A DNA stretch of 64,000 nt from Nocardioides sp. L-11A (GCA_029961745.1 CP124680.1:1736001-1800000); one strand, 5' to 3'. Shown: positions 41,197 to 54,147, counted from the stretch's first letter. Translations and numbers: made by a program. The notes: a model not told the origin generated them from the letters alone.

Positions 41197-42105
41197 GTGC
41201 GTGTGCAGGCCGTCGTGGTGACCTTCAACCGGCTGGCGATGCTGCAGCGGCTCGTGCCGCGGCTGCAGGAGATCCCCGGCCTGGAGCGGATCCTGGTCGT
41301 CGACAACGCCTCGACGGACGGCACGGGGGAGTGGCTCGTGGCCCTCGACGACCCGCGGGTGGGGCACGAGACACTGACCACCAACACCGGTGGCGCGGGC
41401 GGCTTCCACCACGGCCTGGGCTGGGCGGTCCGCGAGGGCGCGGACCTGGTCTGGCTGATGGACGACGACGGCCTTCCGGCGCCCGACTGCCTCGACCTCC
41501 TGCTCGAGCGCGTCGAGCGCGACCGGCTGGAGTTCTGCGGACCGGCGGTGCTGGCCGAGCAGGACCCGTCGCGGCTGTGCTTCCCGATCCGGCTGCCCGG
41601 CGGCACCCGCGTCGTCCACGAGATGGCCGCGGTCGAGGCCGCGGCGCGCGACGGCCTGATCGACGACGTCGTGATCCCGTTCAACGGCGTGCTCGTCACC
41701 CGCGAGCTCGTCGAGCGGATCGGGCTCCCGCGCGAGGAGTTCTTCATCTGGGGCGACGACGTGGAGTACCTCTGGCGCGCCCAGCGGGCCGGTGCCCGGA
41801 TCGCCACGGTCGTCGACGCGCACTTCCTCCACCCGGCCACCGACGACCTCGGGACGCCGATGATGTTCGGCCGCACGACGTACAACCACACGCCGAGCGA
41901 CCTCAAGCACTACTGCATGGCCCGCAACAACACGCTGAACCTGCGCGCCTACCGGGGCTGGCTGCACGTGCTGCTGTTCTGGCTCAAGACCGTGTGGTTC
42001 TACCTGTTCACCAAGCCGCAGCCGGGCCGGATCCCGCTGAGCGCGCGGGCCGCGGCCGCCGGCCTGCGGGGCGACTTCACCGGCCACCGGACGTACCTCC
42101 GGTGA
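41197..42105 (+). CDS. Family 2 glycosyltransferase (galactofuranosyl/rhamnosyl-like)
   Basis: 302 residues from GTG 41197. GT-A fold: VVVTFNRLAMLQRLVPRL, VVDNASTDGT, NTGGAGGFHHGL, and the metal-binding WLMDDDG. The NxGGAGGFxxG and DDD motifs are characteristic of the GlfT1/rhamnosyltransferase clade. Its stop overlaps the GTG of the next glycosyltransferase gene (GTGA), so they are coupled. Likely acts on lipid-linked cell-wall sugar. Confidence 0.88.
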   Translation: MRVQAVVVTFNRLAMLQRLVPRLQEIPGLERILVVDNASTDGTGEWLVALDDPRVGHETLTTNTGGAGGFHHGLGWAVREGADLVWLMDDDGLPAPDCLDLLLERVERDRLEFCGPAVLAEQDPSRLCFPIRLPGGTRVVHEMAAVEAAARDGLIDDVVIPFNGVLVTRELVERIGLPREEFFIWGDDVEYLWRAQRAGARIATVVDAHFLHPATDDLGTPMMFGRTTYNHTPSDLKHYCMARNNTLNLRAYRGWLHVLLFWLKTVWFYLFTKPQPGRIPLSARAAAAGLRGDFTGHRTYLR

Positions 42106-43004
42106 GCGGCGAGCGGGCCGAGCGGGTCGCGGTCGTCGTCGTCACCTACAACCGGGCCGATCTGCTGCGGGGGATGCTCGAGGGCCTGGCCGGGCTCGAC
42201 CGCGCTCCCGACGCGGTGTTCGTCGTCGACAACGCCAGCACCGACCACACTCGCGAGGTCCTCGGGGCGAGCACCCTCCCCGGGCTGGTCGCCATCCACG
42301 CCGGCGACAACCTCGGCGGCGCGGGTGGCTTCCGGCTCGGCCTGCGGACGGCCTACGAGCAGGGGTACGACGTCATGTGGCTGATGGACGACGACGTGGT
42401 CCCGGCCCCCGACTGCCTGACCCGGCTGCTGGAGGCGGACGGGTGTTGCCTGATCGCGGTCCGCGAGGACCGGTCCGGCGCACTCGTCGAGAAGGCGGCG
42501 CTCCGCTTCGACCTGCGCAACCCGCTGGCGATCCGGCCCAAGACCGCCAGCATCGACTCCACCTACCCCAGCCGGGCCGCGATGCCGGCGACCGTCGAGG
42601 TCGAGAACGTCGCCTTCGAGGGCTTCCTGGTCCGGCGCGCGGTGATCGACCGGATCGGCCTGCCCGACGCGTCGTACTTCATCTTCTACGACGACGTGGA
42701 CTTCGCGATCCGCGCCCGGCGCGCCGGCTTCCCGATCCGGGCCGTGCGCGACGCGGTGCTCGTGCGCCAGCTGGACTTCGACCAGCAGCACGACCTCGCC
42801 GGCTGGAAGGGGTACTACATGTACCGCAACCTGTTCGTCGTGCACTTCCGGTACGGCGAGAACCTGCTCGTGCGGCTCAAGCCGGTGCTGATCGCGCTCG
42901 CGGTCGTCGCGCTCAGTCCGTTGCGGGGTGGTCGGGCCGAGGCACGGAACGTGTCGCGAGCGCTCCGGGATGCTCGGGCGATGCGGACCCCGCCGGAACG
43001 CTGA
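42102..43004 (+). CDS. Family 2 glycosyltransferase
   Basis: 300 residues, start GTG 42102. VVVVTYNRADLLRGMLEGL, VVDNASTDHT, NLGGAGGFRLGL, WLMDDDV and a C-terminal hydrophobic helix (PVLIALAVVALSP). Closely related to the gene before it, probably an old duplication. The 3' end overlaps the convergent PAP2-family gene by 92 bases. Confidence 0.88.
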   Translation: MSGERAERVAVVVVTYNRADLLRGMLEGLAGLDRAPDAVFVVDNASTDHTREVLGASTLPGLVAIHAGDNLGGAGGFRLGLRTAYEQGYDVMWLMDDDVVPAPDCLTRLLEADGCCLIAVREDRSGALVEKAALRFDLRNPLAIRPKTASIDSTYPSRAAMPATVEVENVAFEGFLVRRAVIDRIGLPDASYFIFYDDVDFAIRARRAGFPIRAVRDAVLVRQLDFDQQHDLAGWKGYYMYRNLFVVHFRYGENLLVRLKPVLIALAVVALSPLRGGRAEARNVSRALRDARAMRTPPER

Positions 43005-44049
43005 CCGGGTCCGGCACCAGCCGGGCGCGCAGGCCCACCCGGTTGCCGGTGGCGATGCCCGCGATCCAGACCGCGAACGCGCCCAGCGCGGCCCCGGCGA
43101 TCACGTCGACGAAGAAGTGCCAGCCGAGGTAGACGGTGGCGAGCACGGTCAGGCCGAAGAAGGTCCAGGCGCTGATCCGCACCCAGCGGGCCAGCTTGAC
43201 CAGCTGCACGATCAGGCAGATCGTCATCATGATGCCGACGTGGAGCGACGCGAAGGCCGCGATCGTCTGCAGCGTCCCCGCGCCGACCGGGTCGGCGAGG
43301 ACCGCCACGCGGTCGTCCCACATCGAGCTCGCCAGCCGGCTGACGTAGGTGTCGGGCAGCGCGGCGAAGGTCCGGGGGTCGGAGTAGATCGGGCCGACCG
43401 TCGGGACCAGGACGTAGAGGACCGCGCCGAGCGCCCAGTCGACGGCGACGGCTGTGACGTACCACTCGCCGGCACGGGTGTGCCGGGTCCAGACCAGGGC
43501 GATCGCGATCGACACCGGCACCAGCGCGATCCAGACGATGTAGACCGCCGAGAAGAAGTGGGCGGCGAGGCCGGTGCCGAACCACGCGTGCAGGATCGCG
43601 GCCGGGTCGTGGCCGGCGAAGAGGAACTTGTCGAGGTCGGCCAGCGGGTCGTCGTAGATCTTCTCGTGGACGAAGGGCGCCATGCTCTTCACGTTGCGGA
43701 AGGCGGCGTAGCAGAGGTACCACGCGATGACGCCGTTGAGCGCGAACTTCCAGTGCGACAACGGCCAGCGCTCGCGCAGCACCGTGCGGAAGGTGCTCCC
43801 GATCCGGCGCAGCCAGCCGCCGCGGGGGCGCCCGGCCGCGAGCAGCGTGCGGGGGACCACGTCGATGGCGATCGCGCCGAGCACGATCGCGGGGAACCGG
43901 ATGTAGCCCGGGATCAGGCTGTCGGGGTCCTGGATCGGGATGTCCTCGACGAGGGAGAAGACCACGGTGAGAACGGCCAGCCCGAGTCCGGCGAGCCATG
44001 CGAGGGCGAAGGATGGCGCGCCGCGTCCGGTCGTCTGGTGCGTGTACAC
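42913..44049 (-). CDS. PAP2-superfamily (AUR1/PAP2_3-like) membrane phosphatase or transferase
   Basis: 378 residues from GTG 44049. At least six hydrophobic helices. The catalytic motifs of the inositol-phosphoceramide-synthase-like PAP2 branch are visible: FASLHVGIMM and YLGWHFFVDVIAG (nucleophilic His and Asp). Likely dephosphorylates or transfers a phospholipid head group at the outer face; a role with lipid-linked sugars is suggested by neighbours. A TATCCT -10 is 6 bases upstream (44056-44061 on the minus strand). The 5' part of a longer frame (to 44217) overlaps glf and is rejected. Confidence 0.82.
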   Translation of the reverse strand: MYTHQTTGRGAPSFALAWLAGLGLAVLTVVFSLVEDIPIQDPDSLIPGYIRFPAIVLGAIAIDVVPRTLLAAGRPRGGWLRRIGSTFRTVLRERWPLSHWKFALNGVIAWYLCYAAFRNVKSMAPFVHEKIYDDPLADLDKFLFAGHDPAAILHAWFGTGLAAHFFSAVYIVWIALVPVSIAIALVWTRHTRAGEWYVTAVAVDWALGAVLYVLVPTVGPIYSDPRTFAALPDTYVSRLASSMWDDRVAVLADPVGAGTLQTIAAFASLHVGIMMTICLIVQLVKLARWVRISAWTFFGLTVLATVYLGWHFFVDVIAGAALGAFAVWIAGIATGNRVGLRARLVPDPVSVPAGSASPEHPGALATRSVPRPDHPATD

Positions 44050-44132
44050 CAGAACAGGATATGCGTCACGCCCACCGGGTGCCGGACAGCACCCGACCGC
44101 GCGTCCGAATGGGGAAGCCGGGGGAACATCCG

Positions 44133-44138
44133 TAAACT
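44133..44138 (+). promoter_or_regulatory. -10 box of leaderless glf promoter
   Basis: TAAACT, 8 bases upstream of the GTG at 44147; no Shine-Dalgarno. Drives the four-gene glf-glfT2-wzm-wzt operon. Confidence 0.5.
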
Positions 44139-44140
44139 GA

Positions 44141-47345
<3,205 letters not shown>

Positions 47346-47349
<4 letters not shown>

Positions 47350-48233
47350 CCGCGACCTCGCCCGACGAGGCGGACCTCCCGCCGCTGCGGCCGCCGTCCT
47401 CCGACAACGGTCTGCTCGGCGTCCTGCGCCGCCGCTACCTGCTCCAGCTGCTGGTGCGTCGCGAGATCAGCGCGCGCTACCAGGGGTCCTTCCTCGGCCT
47501 GATCTGGTCCTACATCAATCCGCTGACGCAGTTCTGCATCTACTACTTCGTCGTCGGCTTCATCTTCAACCTGCACGCCGACATCCCGAACTTCGCGATC
47601 CACCTGTTCGCAGGCCTGACCGTGGTGCACTTCTTCACCGAGACCTTCGGCGCGGGGACCCGGTCCATCGTGCGCAACCGGGCACTGGTCGTGAAGATGG
47701 CCATGCCGCGGGAGATGTTCCCCGTCGCGACGATGCTGGTCTCGCTCTACCACGTGTTCCCGCAGATCGTCATCCTGATCATGGCGTCCTTCCTGTCGGG
47801 GTGGACGCCCGAGCCGGTGGATCTCCTCGCCCTCCTGCTCGGCCTGCTGATCTGCGGCCTGCTCGGCCTGGCGGGCGCGTTGTTCTTCAGCGCCGCGAAC
47901 GTCTTCTTCAGCGACTTCGGCAATATCGTCAGCGTCTTCAACAACTTCGTGCGTTGGGGCGTGCCGATGATGTACTCCTACGCGATGGTCGACGACCGCT
48001 TCGGACGATTCGCCCACTACTACCTCTACAACCCGCTGGCCGACGCCGTCCTGCTCTTCCAGCGGGCGTTCTGGGTGGGCACGGTCGACGACCCCGACCA
48101 TGTCGCCGTCGCGGCGATGCCCGACCATCTGCTGCTCAACGGCGTCATCATCGTGGCCATCTCGGCGCTGATCCTGTGCGTCGCCCAGTTCGTCTTCAGC
48201 AGGCTCGAGAACAAGATCCCGGAGCGTCTCTGA
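47346..48233 (+). CDS. wzm: Polysaccharide ABC transporter permease (Wzm-like)
   Basis: 295 residues, ABC-2 type, six membrane helices. Motifs REISARYQGSFLGLIWSYINPL and FSDFGNIVSVFNNFVRWGVPMMYS are typical of galactan/O-antigen/teichoic acid exporters. Forms the channel for the galactan lipid with the ATPase encoded next. TGATG junction with that gene. Confidence 0.93.
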
Positions 48234-48994
48234 TGGCCGCATCGATCGTCGTGGAGAACGCGACCAAGTACTTCACCCTCCGCTACCACCGCACCTTCAA
48301 GGAGGTCGCGGTCGCCAAGGCGAAGGGGCGGCAGACGTCCGAGACCTTCAAGGCCGTCGATGACGTGTCCTTCACGGTGGAGCAGGGCGAGTCGATCGGC
48401 ATCATGGGCCTCAACGGCTCCGGCAAGAGCACCCTGCTCAAGATGATCAACGGCGTGATGAAGCCCGACGAGGGCTCGATCCTCACCCGCGGACGGATCG
48501 CCGGCCTGATCGCCACCGGCGCCGGTTTCCACAACCAGCTCACCGGTCGGGAGAACCTCTACCTCAACGCCGCCATCCTCGGGATGACCGAGCAGGAGAT
48601 CCGCCGCAAGTTCGACGACATCGTCGAGTTCGCCGAGCTCGGCCCCACCCTCGACGGTCCGGTCGGCCACTACTCGTCGGGCCAGAAGGCCCGGCTCGGC
48701 TTCGCGATCGCGATCCACGTCGACTCCGACATCTTCCTCGCCGACGAGGTCCTCGCCGTCGGCGACAAGCCGTTCCGGGTCAAGTGCATGAAGCGGATGC
48801 GCCAGATCCGCAAGAGCGGCCGCACCCTGTTCTATGTCAGCCACTCGCCGGAGTCGGTCATCAAGATGTGCAACCGGGTGCTCGTGCTGGAGAAGGGCCG
48901 CCTCGGGTTCGACGGAGACCCGACCGAGGCCGTGCACTACCTGCGCTACGACGAGGGCGACGACATCGACGACGAGATCGCCAACGACATCTGA
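48233..48994 (+). CDS. wzt: Polysaccharide ABC transporter ATP-binding protein (Wzt-like)
   Basis: 253 residues. Walker A GLNGSGKST (~60), signature YSSGQKARLGFA (~147), Walker B DIFLADEVLAVGD, H-loop YVSHSPESV. No C-terminal carbohydrate-binding domain, as in galactan/teichoic acid exporters, which recognise the chain without a sugar-binding tail. Last gene of the operon. Confidence 0.94.
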   Translation: MAASIVVENATKYFTLRYHRTFKEVAVAKAKGRQTSETFKAVDDVSFTVEQGESIGIMGLNGSGKSTLLKMINGVMKPDEGSILTRGRIAGLIATGAGFHNQLTGRENLYLNAAILGMTEQEIRRKFDDIVEFAELGPTLDGPVGHYSSGQKARLGFAIAIHVDSDIFLADEVLAVGDKPFRVKCMKRMRQIRKSGRTLFYVSHSPESVIKMCNRVLVLEKGRLGFDGDPTEAVHYLRYDEGDDIDDEIANDI

Positions 48995-49019
48995 GTTGGA
49001 TGGGCCGAGCGCGTCGCAG

Positions 49020-49072
49020 ATCGGGTTCGCCGCACGGTCCTCGCTGCGCTCGGACCGCGGGCTTCACCCGAT
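49020..49072 (+). terminator. Imperfect long hairpin after wzt
   Basis: Arms of 21 bases with ATCGGGT/ACCCGAT at the base and CGGTCC/GGACCG at the top around an 11-base loop. It begins 26 bases past the wzt stop. No T-tract. Together with the repeat at 49166 it is the likely end of the operon. I see no gene in the 325-base stretch 48995-49319. Confidence 0.4.
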
Positions 49073-49165
49073 GCGCTGCGCGCATGCGCCGCGCTGCCGG
49101 CCACGCGGTCGAGCCCGGTGGAGGGCCGCGTCCGCCTGGCGGCAAGACCCGCGTCTAGCGTCCCG

Positions 49166-49216
49166 CGACCCGGCGCGGATTGAACGTGGAAGTTCGCCGA
49201 CCCGGCGCGGATCGAC
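49166..49216. repeat. Dispersed repeat units (copy 3), not palindromic here
   Basis: Two direct, degenerate copies: CGACCCGGCGCGGATTGAACG (49166-49186, with one inserted base) and a second from 49198 reading CGACCCGGCGCGGATCGAC. They lack the full palindrome of the other loci but share the core. Confidence 0.6.
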
Positions 49217-49319
49217 CTCTCGTGTACGCCGGGCAGGAGTCCCGACTTCACCCGTTTTGCTGCGCGGGGGAGGACCGGAGCGGGAGGATCGGAGCTACGT
49301 CACGCGAAGGAGGGCGCGC

Positions 49320-51185
49320 GTGGTCACCTCCGTCACACCCGAGATCTCATCCGAGCCGTCGCTCAGCGCGGCCGCGATGACGTCGGGTGCTGCGCCGACG
49401 CCGGCGATCGACCCGATGCTGGCCTACGCGGACGCGGCGATCGCGCATGCGCTCGCGGCCCTCGACGACGCGCCCGGCGAGCTGATCGGCAGCGCGGAGG
49501 AGCTGGAGCGGGCCCGTGCCCGGCTGGTCGGCGAGCCGTCGGCCTTCGCGACCCTGTGCGCCAACGCCGCCGCGACACCGGAGGCCACCGAGCTGCTGGC
49601 GCTGGTGGTGGCTGTCGAGGTCGACGCCGCCCGCGCCGCCCAGGTGGCGGCCCTGGACGGCTCGGGACCCGGCGCCCGGCTCAGCCTCGGCGCCGCGGCC
49701 CGGCTGCTGGGCGATGTCGGACGGTGCGCGGCCGCGATCGGCCCAGGATCGGCGCTGCTGCGCGCGGCGCTGGTCGACCTGAGCCAGGAGGGCACCTGGG
49801 CCGCGACCCGGATCCGTCTCGCGCCGAGCCTGGTGTGGGCGCTGGCCGGCGACACGGCCCCCGACCCCGACCTGCCGCTGGGCAGCCATTGGGCCACCGG
49901 CGACGACGCGGCCGAGCAGGCGCCCGGCCTGGTGCTCGTGACCGGTCCCGACCGGGTCCGCCGCCGCGAGCTCGGCATGCGGCACTGTCCCGTGACCACG
50001 GTGCTGGTCAGCTCGACGCCTGCGGGCGAGGCCGGCTGGGCAGCCCTCGTCCGGGAGGCCACCATCGCCGGCGCGGGGATCGTGCTCGAGCTCGACGAGG
50101 AGCTGCCCGAGACGGGACGACGGTGGATCGAGCGGGCCACGCATCTGCGCTGGGTCGTCACCGGGCGCGACGAGCTGATGCTGAGCGCGATGCCCGCACG
50201 CCACCGGATCGAGCTCACCGCGGCCGACGACGTGGTCGACGAGGACGAGTGGCGCGCCGCCCTCGGCGACGTTCCCCACACGCACCGGCTCAACGCGACC
50301 CAGCTCGACCAGGTGCGGCGTACCCTTCCCGCGGTCGACGGCGACGTCGACGCCGCCGTCCGCCGGCTGCTCGGCGGTCCGCTCGCCCGCCTCGCCCACC
50401 GGGTGCGACCGCGCAAGTCCTGGGACGACCTGGTGGTGAGCGAGGCCAAGGGCAGCCAGCTCCGCGCGGTGGTCGGCCGCTACCGCCACGGCCCCACCGT
50501 GTACGACGAGTGGGGCGTCACGACCGCCTCCGGGCGCGGCGTCGTCGCGCTGTTCACCGGCCCGTCGGGCACCGGCAAGACCTTGGCGGCGGAGGTGGTC
50601 GCGCACAGCCTCGACCTCGACCTGTACCGCATCGACCTGTCGACCGTGGTCAGCAAGTACATCGGCGAGACCGAGCAGAACCTCGACCGGCTCTTCGACG
50701 CGGCCTCGGCCGGCAACGCCGTGCTCTTCTTCGACGAGGCGGACTCGGTCTTCGGCAAGCGTGCCGAGGTCAAGGACGCGCGTGACCGGTATGCCAACCT
50801 CGAGGTCTCCTACCTGCTCCAGCGGCTCGAGGAGTACGACGGCGTGGTGGTCCTCGCGACCAACCTGCCGGGAAATATCGACGAGGCCTTCCTACGCCGG
50901 ATCCACGAGGTCGTCCACTTCACCGAACCGAGCGTCGACGAGCGGAGGGCCATCTGGCAGCGCCACCTCGCCGACGGACGGATGCCGGTCGAGGAGTTCG
51001 ACGTCGGGGCGCTCGCGGCGCGGTTCGACCTCACCGGTGGGCAGATCCGCAATATCGTCCTCGCGGCGGCCTTCCGGGCTGTCGACGAGGGGACTGGTGT
51101 GTCCCTGGCGCACATCAACGCGGCGATCGCCGGCGAGCTCCGCAAGCTCGGCCGGATGGTGAAGACGGAGGATTTCGATGAGTGA
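49320..51185 (+). CDS. AAA+ ATPase of contractile injection system
   Basis: 621 residues from GTG 49320, six bases after AAGGAGG. A large N-terminal region with Ala-rich helices precedes a single CDC48-type AAA module: Walker A GPSGTGKT (~414), STVVSKYIGETEQNL (pore loop), Walker B VLFFDEADSVFGKR (~470), sensor VVLATNLPGNIDEAFLRRI. This is the CDC48-like ATPase that accompanies eCIS clusters (Afp15-like), thought to assist assembly. Stop overlaps the DUF4157 gene by 8 bases. Confidence 0.88.
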   Translation: MVTSVTPEISSEPSLSAAAMTSGAAPTPAIDPMLAYADAAIAHALAALDDAPGELIGSAEELERARARLVGEPSAFATLCANAAATPEATELLALVVAVEVDAARAAQVAALDGSGPGARLSLGAAARLLGDVGRCAAAIGPGSALLRAALVDLSQEGTWAATRIRLAPSLVWALAGDTAPDPDLPLGSHWATGDDAAEQAPGLVLVTGPDRVRRRELGMRHCPVTTVLVSSTPAGEAGWAALVREATIAGAGIVLELDEELPETGRRWIERATHLRWVVTGRDELMLSAMPARHRIELTAADDVVDEDEWRAALGDVPHTHRLNATQLDQVRRTLPAVDGDVDAAVRRLLGGPLARLAHRVRPRKSWDDLVVSEAKGSQLRAVVGRYRHGPTVYDEWGVTTASGRGVVALFTGPSGTGKTLAAEVVAHSLDLDLYRIDLSTVVSKYIGETEQNLDRLFDAASAGNAVLFFDEADSVFGKRAEVKDARDRYANLEVSYLLQRLEEYDGVVVLATNLPGNIDEAFLRRIHEVVHFTEPSVDERRAIWQRHLADGRMPVEEFDVGALAARFDLTGGQIRNIVLAAAFRAVDEGTGVSLAHINAAIAGELRKLGRMVKTEDFDE

Positions 51186-54147
51186 CCACCACGACCGGAC
51201 CCATGCCGGCCACGAGCACGACGCGCCGGCACCGTCGACCGAGCAGCCGATGCGGGTGGGCGCGGCCGACGACCACGCCGAGCACGAGGCGGAGTCTCGG
51301 GCCCAGGCCGCCCTGGCCCGCCTGGCGGCGCGCGGGGGGACGCTCGCACTGACCGGTGCCCGCCCCGGCGACGGCGGCGCCGGTGCCGGCGAGGGCCGGA
51401 TCCGGCGCGCCCCGAGCGCCGCGGCCCCGGGCCGGATCGGCCTCGCCGGTGGTGACCTCGACCCCGGCGCGCAGCAGGAGATCCGGTCGCGCCGTGGTGG
51501 TGGCGAGCCGCTGCCCGACGGGGTCAGGGCGTCGATGGAGTCCGCGTTCGGACGGTCCTTCGGCGACGTCCGGATCCACCGCGACGCCACCGCGGCCCGG
51601 CTGTCGCGCTCGATCTCGGCCGACGCTTTCACGACGGGCAAGGACATCTACTTCGGCGAGGGGATGTTCGACGCGGGCTCGGAGCACGGCCGGCACGTCC
51701 TGGCCCACGAGCTCGGCCACGTCGTCTCCGGAGAGACGGGCGTCCACCGGTGGAACCCCTTCAAGCGGAAGGAGAAGTCGCCGGAGGAGCAGAAGAAGGC
51801 CGAGGACGCGAAGAAGCGCAAGGAGGAGCTGATCAAGGCTCGCGCCGAGCTCAAGGCCAAGGACAAGGCCACTCGGCAGAAGGCCAAGGAGGTCAACGCC
51901 AAGAACAAGGAGGTCTCGGCGAAGATCAAGGGCGAGTACGCCGGCAGCACCGACCCGCGGTTCAAGCCCCAGGCGCTCAAGGACCTCGAGATGAAGCTCA
52001 AGGACCAGCTCGACCTGGAGCGCTATGTCCGTTCGAAGGCGCGCTACGAGGTGATCCAGGGGCAGCCGGAGACCGACGAGCTGCGGGCCCAGGCCGACCT
52101 CGCCGAGGAGCAGGCCGTCGACGAGCTGTGGGCCAAGGCGCCCGAGGACCTGCGGGCCTTCCGGCCGCTGCGCTACGACGAGTTCGACAAGGCGCTCAAC
52201 GAAGTCCGCGAGGCGATCAACGAGGCGCGGGCCCAGGAGCAGGGCGACATCTCCAAGAAGCTGGAGGAGAACGAGGCGTCCTTCGGCGCCCCGATGTCCC
52301 CCAAGGACGCCGCCAAGAAGGTCGCCGAGCAGCGTGAGCTCGAGCGCCGCCGCGCCCGCAACGTCCAGAGCAAGGGCGAGACCGTCGAGCAGCGCGGCCA
52401 GGAGGACGAGCAGCGTGCCCGCCAGAAGGGCATGGACAAGGTCGCCGAGATCGCCGAGGAGCGCCCGGTCAGCAAGGGCGAGGAGCAGCAGATCAAGAAG
52501 GACTCCGCGCGCAAGGGATTCGAGGAGCGCTACGGACACGACCAGGACCTGCTCGACGGCAAGGACGGCCTGAAGACGGCGAGCAAGGTCACCGGCCTGG
52601 TCGGCAAGGGCGACAAGGCCCTCAACAAGCAGCTGATCAGCCGGGGCTACCTCGAGAAGGAGGGGGTGCCGGGCGAGGCCAACGAGCTGGCCGCCAAGAG
52701 CGTCGGCGGCCTGGCCGAGATCTTCAACCTCCTCTCCCAGCTGCTCGGGCTCGCCGACCAGATCCGCGATATCAAGAAGGGGATGGCGGACCCAGGGGCC
52801 AAGCTGAAGGCCACGCAGACGGCGGTCGGCGCCTTCAGCTCCGGCGCGAAGATCACCAGGATCACCCTGCGGGCGGCACGTGAGGGCGTGGAGAAGTTCG
52901 GCGGACAGGCGCAGGTGATCAGCGACGTCGGGACCGCCCTCCCGATCGTCGGCCTGATCACCGCCTCCCTGGGCACCATCGACAAGGCCATCGAACTGGT
53001 CCCCCTGGGACAGCGACTCGGCGAGGGCCTGGTCACCGTCGACGAGGCGGTCCTCGAGCGGAAGGGACCGCTGGCCGCCTCCCTGCAGCGGGTCAACTCG
53101 CGCAATGCGCAGCTGGTCGAGAAGGCCACCTTCGGGCTGGCCAAGAACATCACGATGCTCGGTCTCCACGTCGCCGAGATCGCGAGTGCCGGTGGATTCG
53201 GCATCCCGGCGGCCGCGAAGCTCACGCTGACCATCACCGACTACGCGCACCAGCTCGGGCACAAGATCTACGACACCGTCAACGAGAGCCAGTCCTCCAC
53301 CGCCAAGAAGGACTTCGGGGTCAAGCACAAGGAGGGCGCGTCGCGCGACGTCCTCAAGTACGACATCGGCACCTCGATCGATGTCATCATCGTGTCGGCC
53401 CAGAAGCACAAGCTCGACTACGCCCGCAAGCTGCTCAAGGGCTACGGCATCCGGGACAACGAGATCGACGGCATGCGGCACTACGAGATCCGCGACAAGG
53501 TGCTCGACGGCCTCGACGCCGAGGGCGACCCCAAGACGGTCACCGAGAAGATCGAGTCCGCCAAGAGCGCCGTCAAGGAGAAGCTCGGCCTCGACGACGG
53601 CCCCGGCGGCGGCAAGAAGGAGGAGAAGGGCACCCTCGACAAGATCAAGGAGCTGCCCTCGAAGGTCGCCGGCGCCATCACGGGCCTGCCCGACAAGATC
53701 AGCAAGAAGGTCGCCGAGCTGAAGGCGAAGCACGCGGACGCGAAGCAGTTGGTCGACGAGAAGAACAAGCTCGGCTACCACGGCAAGAAGGACCGCGGCA
53801 AGGGATCGGTGCTGTTCAACTTCCTGCGCGGCGAGGACAAGACGGAGAAGTCGTTCGCCAAGGTCCGCGGCGAGCAGCACGTCAACGGCGTCGCTCCCGA
53901 CCAGCTGTCCCGCACCAGCTCCGATCGCGACAAGCGGGCCAAGCTCGCCGAGCAGAAGCAGGCCGCCAAGCAGGTCGCGCCCGTGCACCAGTTCGACCCG
54001 GCGTTCGCCGCCAAGGTCGCGAAGGCGAACATGGCCGAGCTCTACCAGCTCGTCGGTAGCCTGCCGAAGACGGACCCGTTCTACGAGGGCAACCTCGAGT
54101 ACGTCGACTTCGAGGTGGCGCGCCGCGTCCAGGAAGGCATCGCATGA
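51178..54147 (+). CDS. DUF4157 (eCIS core domain) protein, candidate injected effector
   Basis: 989 residues. A disordered His/Pro-rich head (1-~100) is followed by the DUF4157 domain (~105-185) with zincin-like HELGH at 177-181. Residues ~197-445 are a Lys/Glu-rich coiled coil, ~500-700 contain amphipathic, Gly/Ala-rich helices (GTALPIVGLITASLGTID), and the rest is charged. No known toxin domain is recognised after the DUF4157. In eCIS genomes DUF4157 proteins are the usual candidate cargos. Overlaps the ATPase upstream by 8 bases and the YbjN-like gene downstream by ATGA. Confidence 0.85.
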   Translation: MSDHHDRTHAGHEHDAPAPSTEQPMRVGAADDHAEHEAESRAQAALARLAARGGTLALTGARPGDGGAGAGEGRIRRAPSAAAPGRIGLAGGDLDPGAQQEIRSRRGGGEPLPDGVRASMESAFGRSFGDVRIHRDATAARLSRSISADAFTTGKDIYFGEGMFDAGSEHGRHVLAHELGHVVSGETGVHRWNPFKRKEKSPEEQKKAEDAKKRKEELIKARAELKAKDKATRQKAKEVNAKNKEVSAKIKGEYAGSTDPRFKPQALKDLEMKLKDQLDLERYVRSKARYEVIQGQPETDELRAQADLAEEQAVDELWAKAPEDLRAFRPLRYDEFDKALNEVREAINEARAQEQGDISKKLEENEASFGAPMSPKDAAKKVAEQRELERRRARNVQSKGETVEQRGQEDEQRARQKGMDKVAEIAEERPVSKGEEQQIKKDSARKGFEERYGHDQDLLDGKDGLKTASKVTGLVGKGDKALNKQLISRGYLEKEGVPGEANELAAKSVGGLAEIFNLLSQLLGLADQIRDIKKGMADPGAKLKATQTAVGAFSSGAKITRITLRAAREGVEKFGGQAQVISDVGTALPIVGLITASLGTIDKAIELVPLGQRLGEGLVTVDEAVLERKGPLAASLQRVNSRNAQLVEKATFGLAKNITMLGLHVAEIASAGGFGIPAAAKLTLTITDYAHQLGHKIYDTVNESQSSTAKKDFGVKHKEGASRDVLKYDIGTSIDVIIVSAQKHKLDYARKLLKGYGIRDNEIDGMRHYEIRDKVLDGLDAEGDPKTVTEKIESAKSAVKEKLGLDDGPGGGKKEEKGTLDKIKELPSKVAGAITGLPDKISKKVAELKAKHADAKQLVDEKNKLGYHGKKDRGKGSVLFNFLRGEDKTEKSFAKVRGEQHVNGVAPDQLSRTSSDRDKRAKLAEQKQAAKQVAPVHQFDPAFAAKVAKANMAELYQLVGSLPKTDPFYEGNLEYVDFEVARRVQEGIA

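Noticed and set aside
49011..49160. Possible small gene between wzt and the CIS ATPase gene
   Set aside because: Open frames exist but without start signals or protein-like composition; the stretch is better explained by hairpins and repeat units.
48995..49319. Integration site (att) for the CIS region
   Set aside because: No tRNA, integrase or matching direct repeat is visible in the window; the left boundary shows only the dispersed repeat.
51115..53988. 957-codon open frame antisense to the DUF4157 gene
   Set aside because: Leu-rich text arises from complementing Lys/Glu codons (AAG/GAG); the sense strand has the HELGH domain and coupled neighbours.
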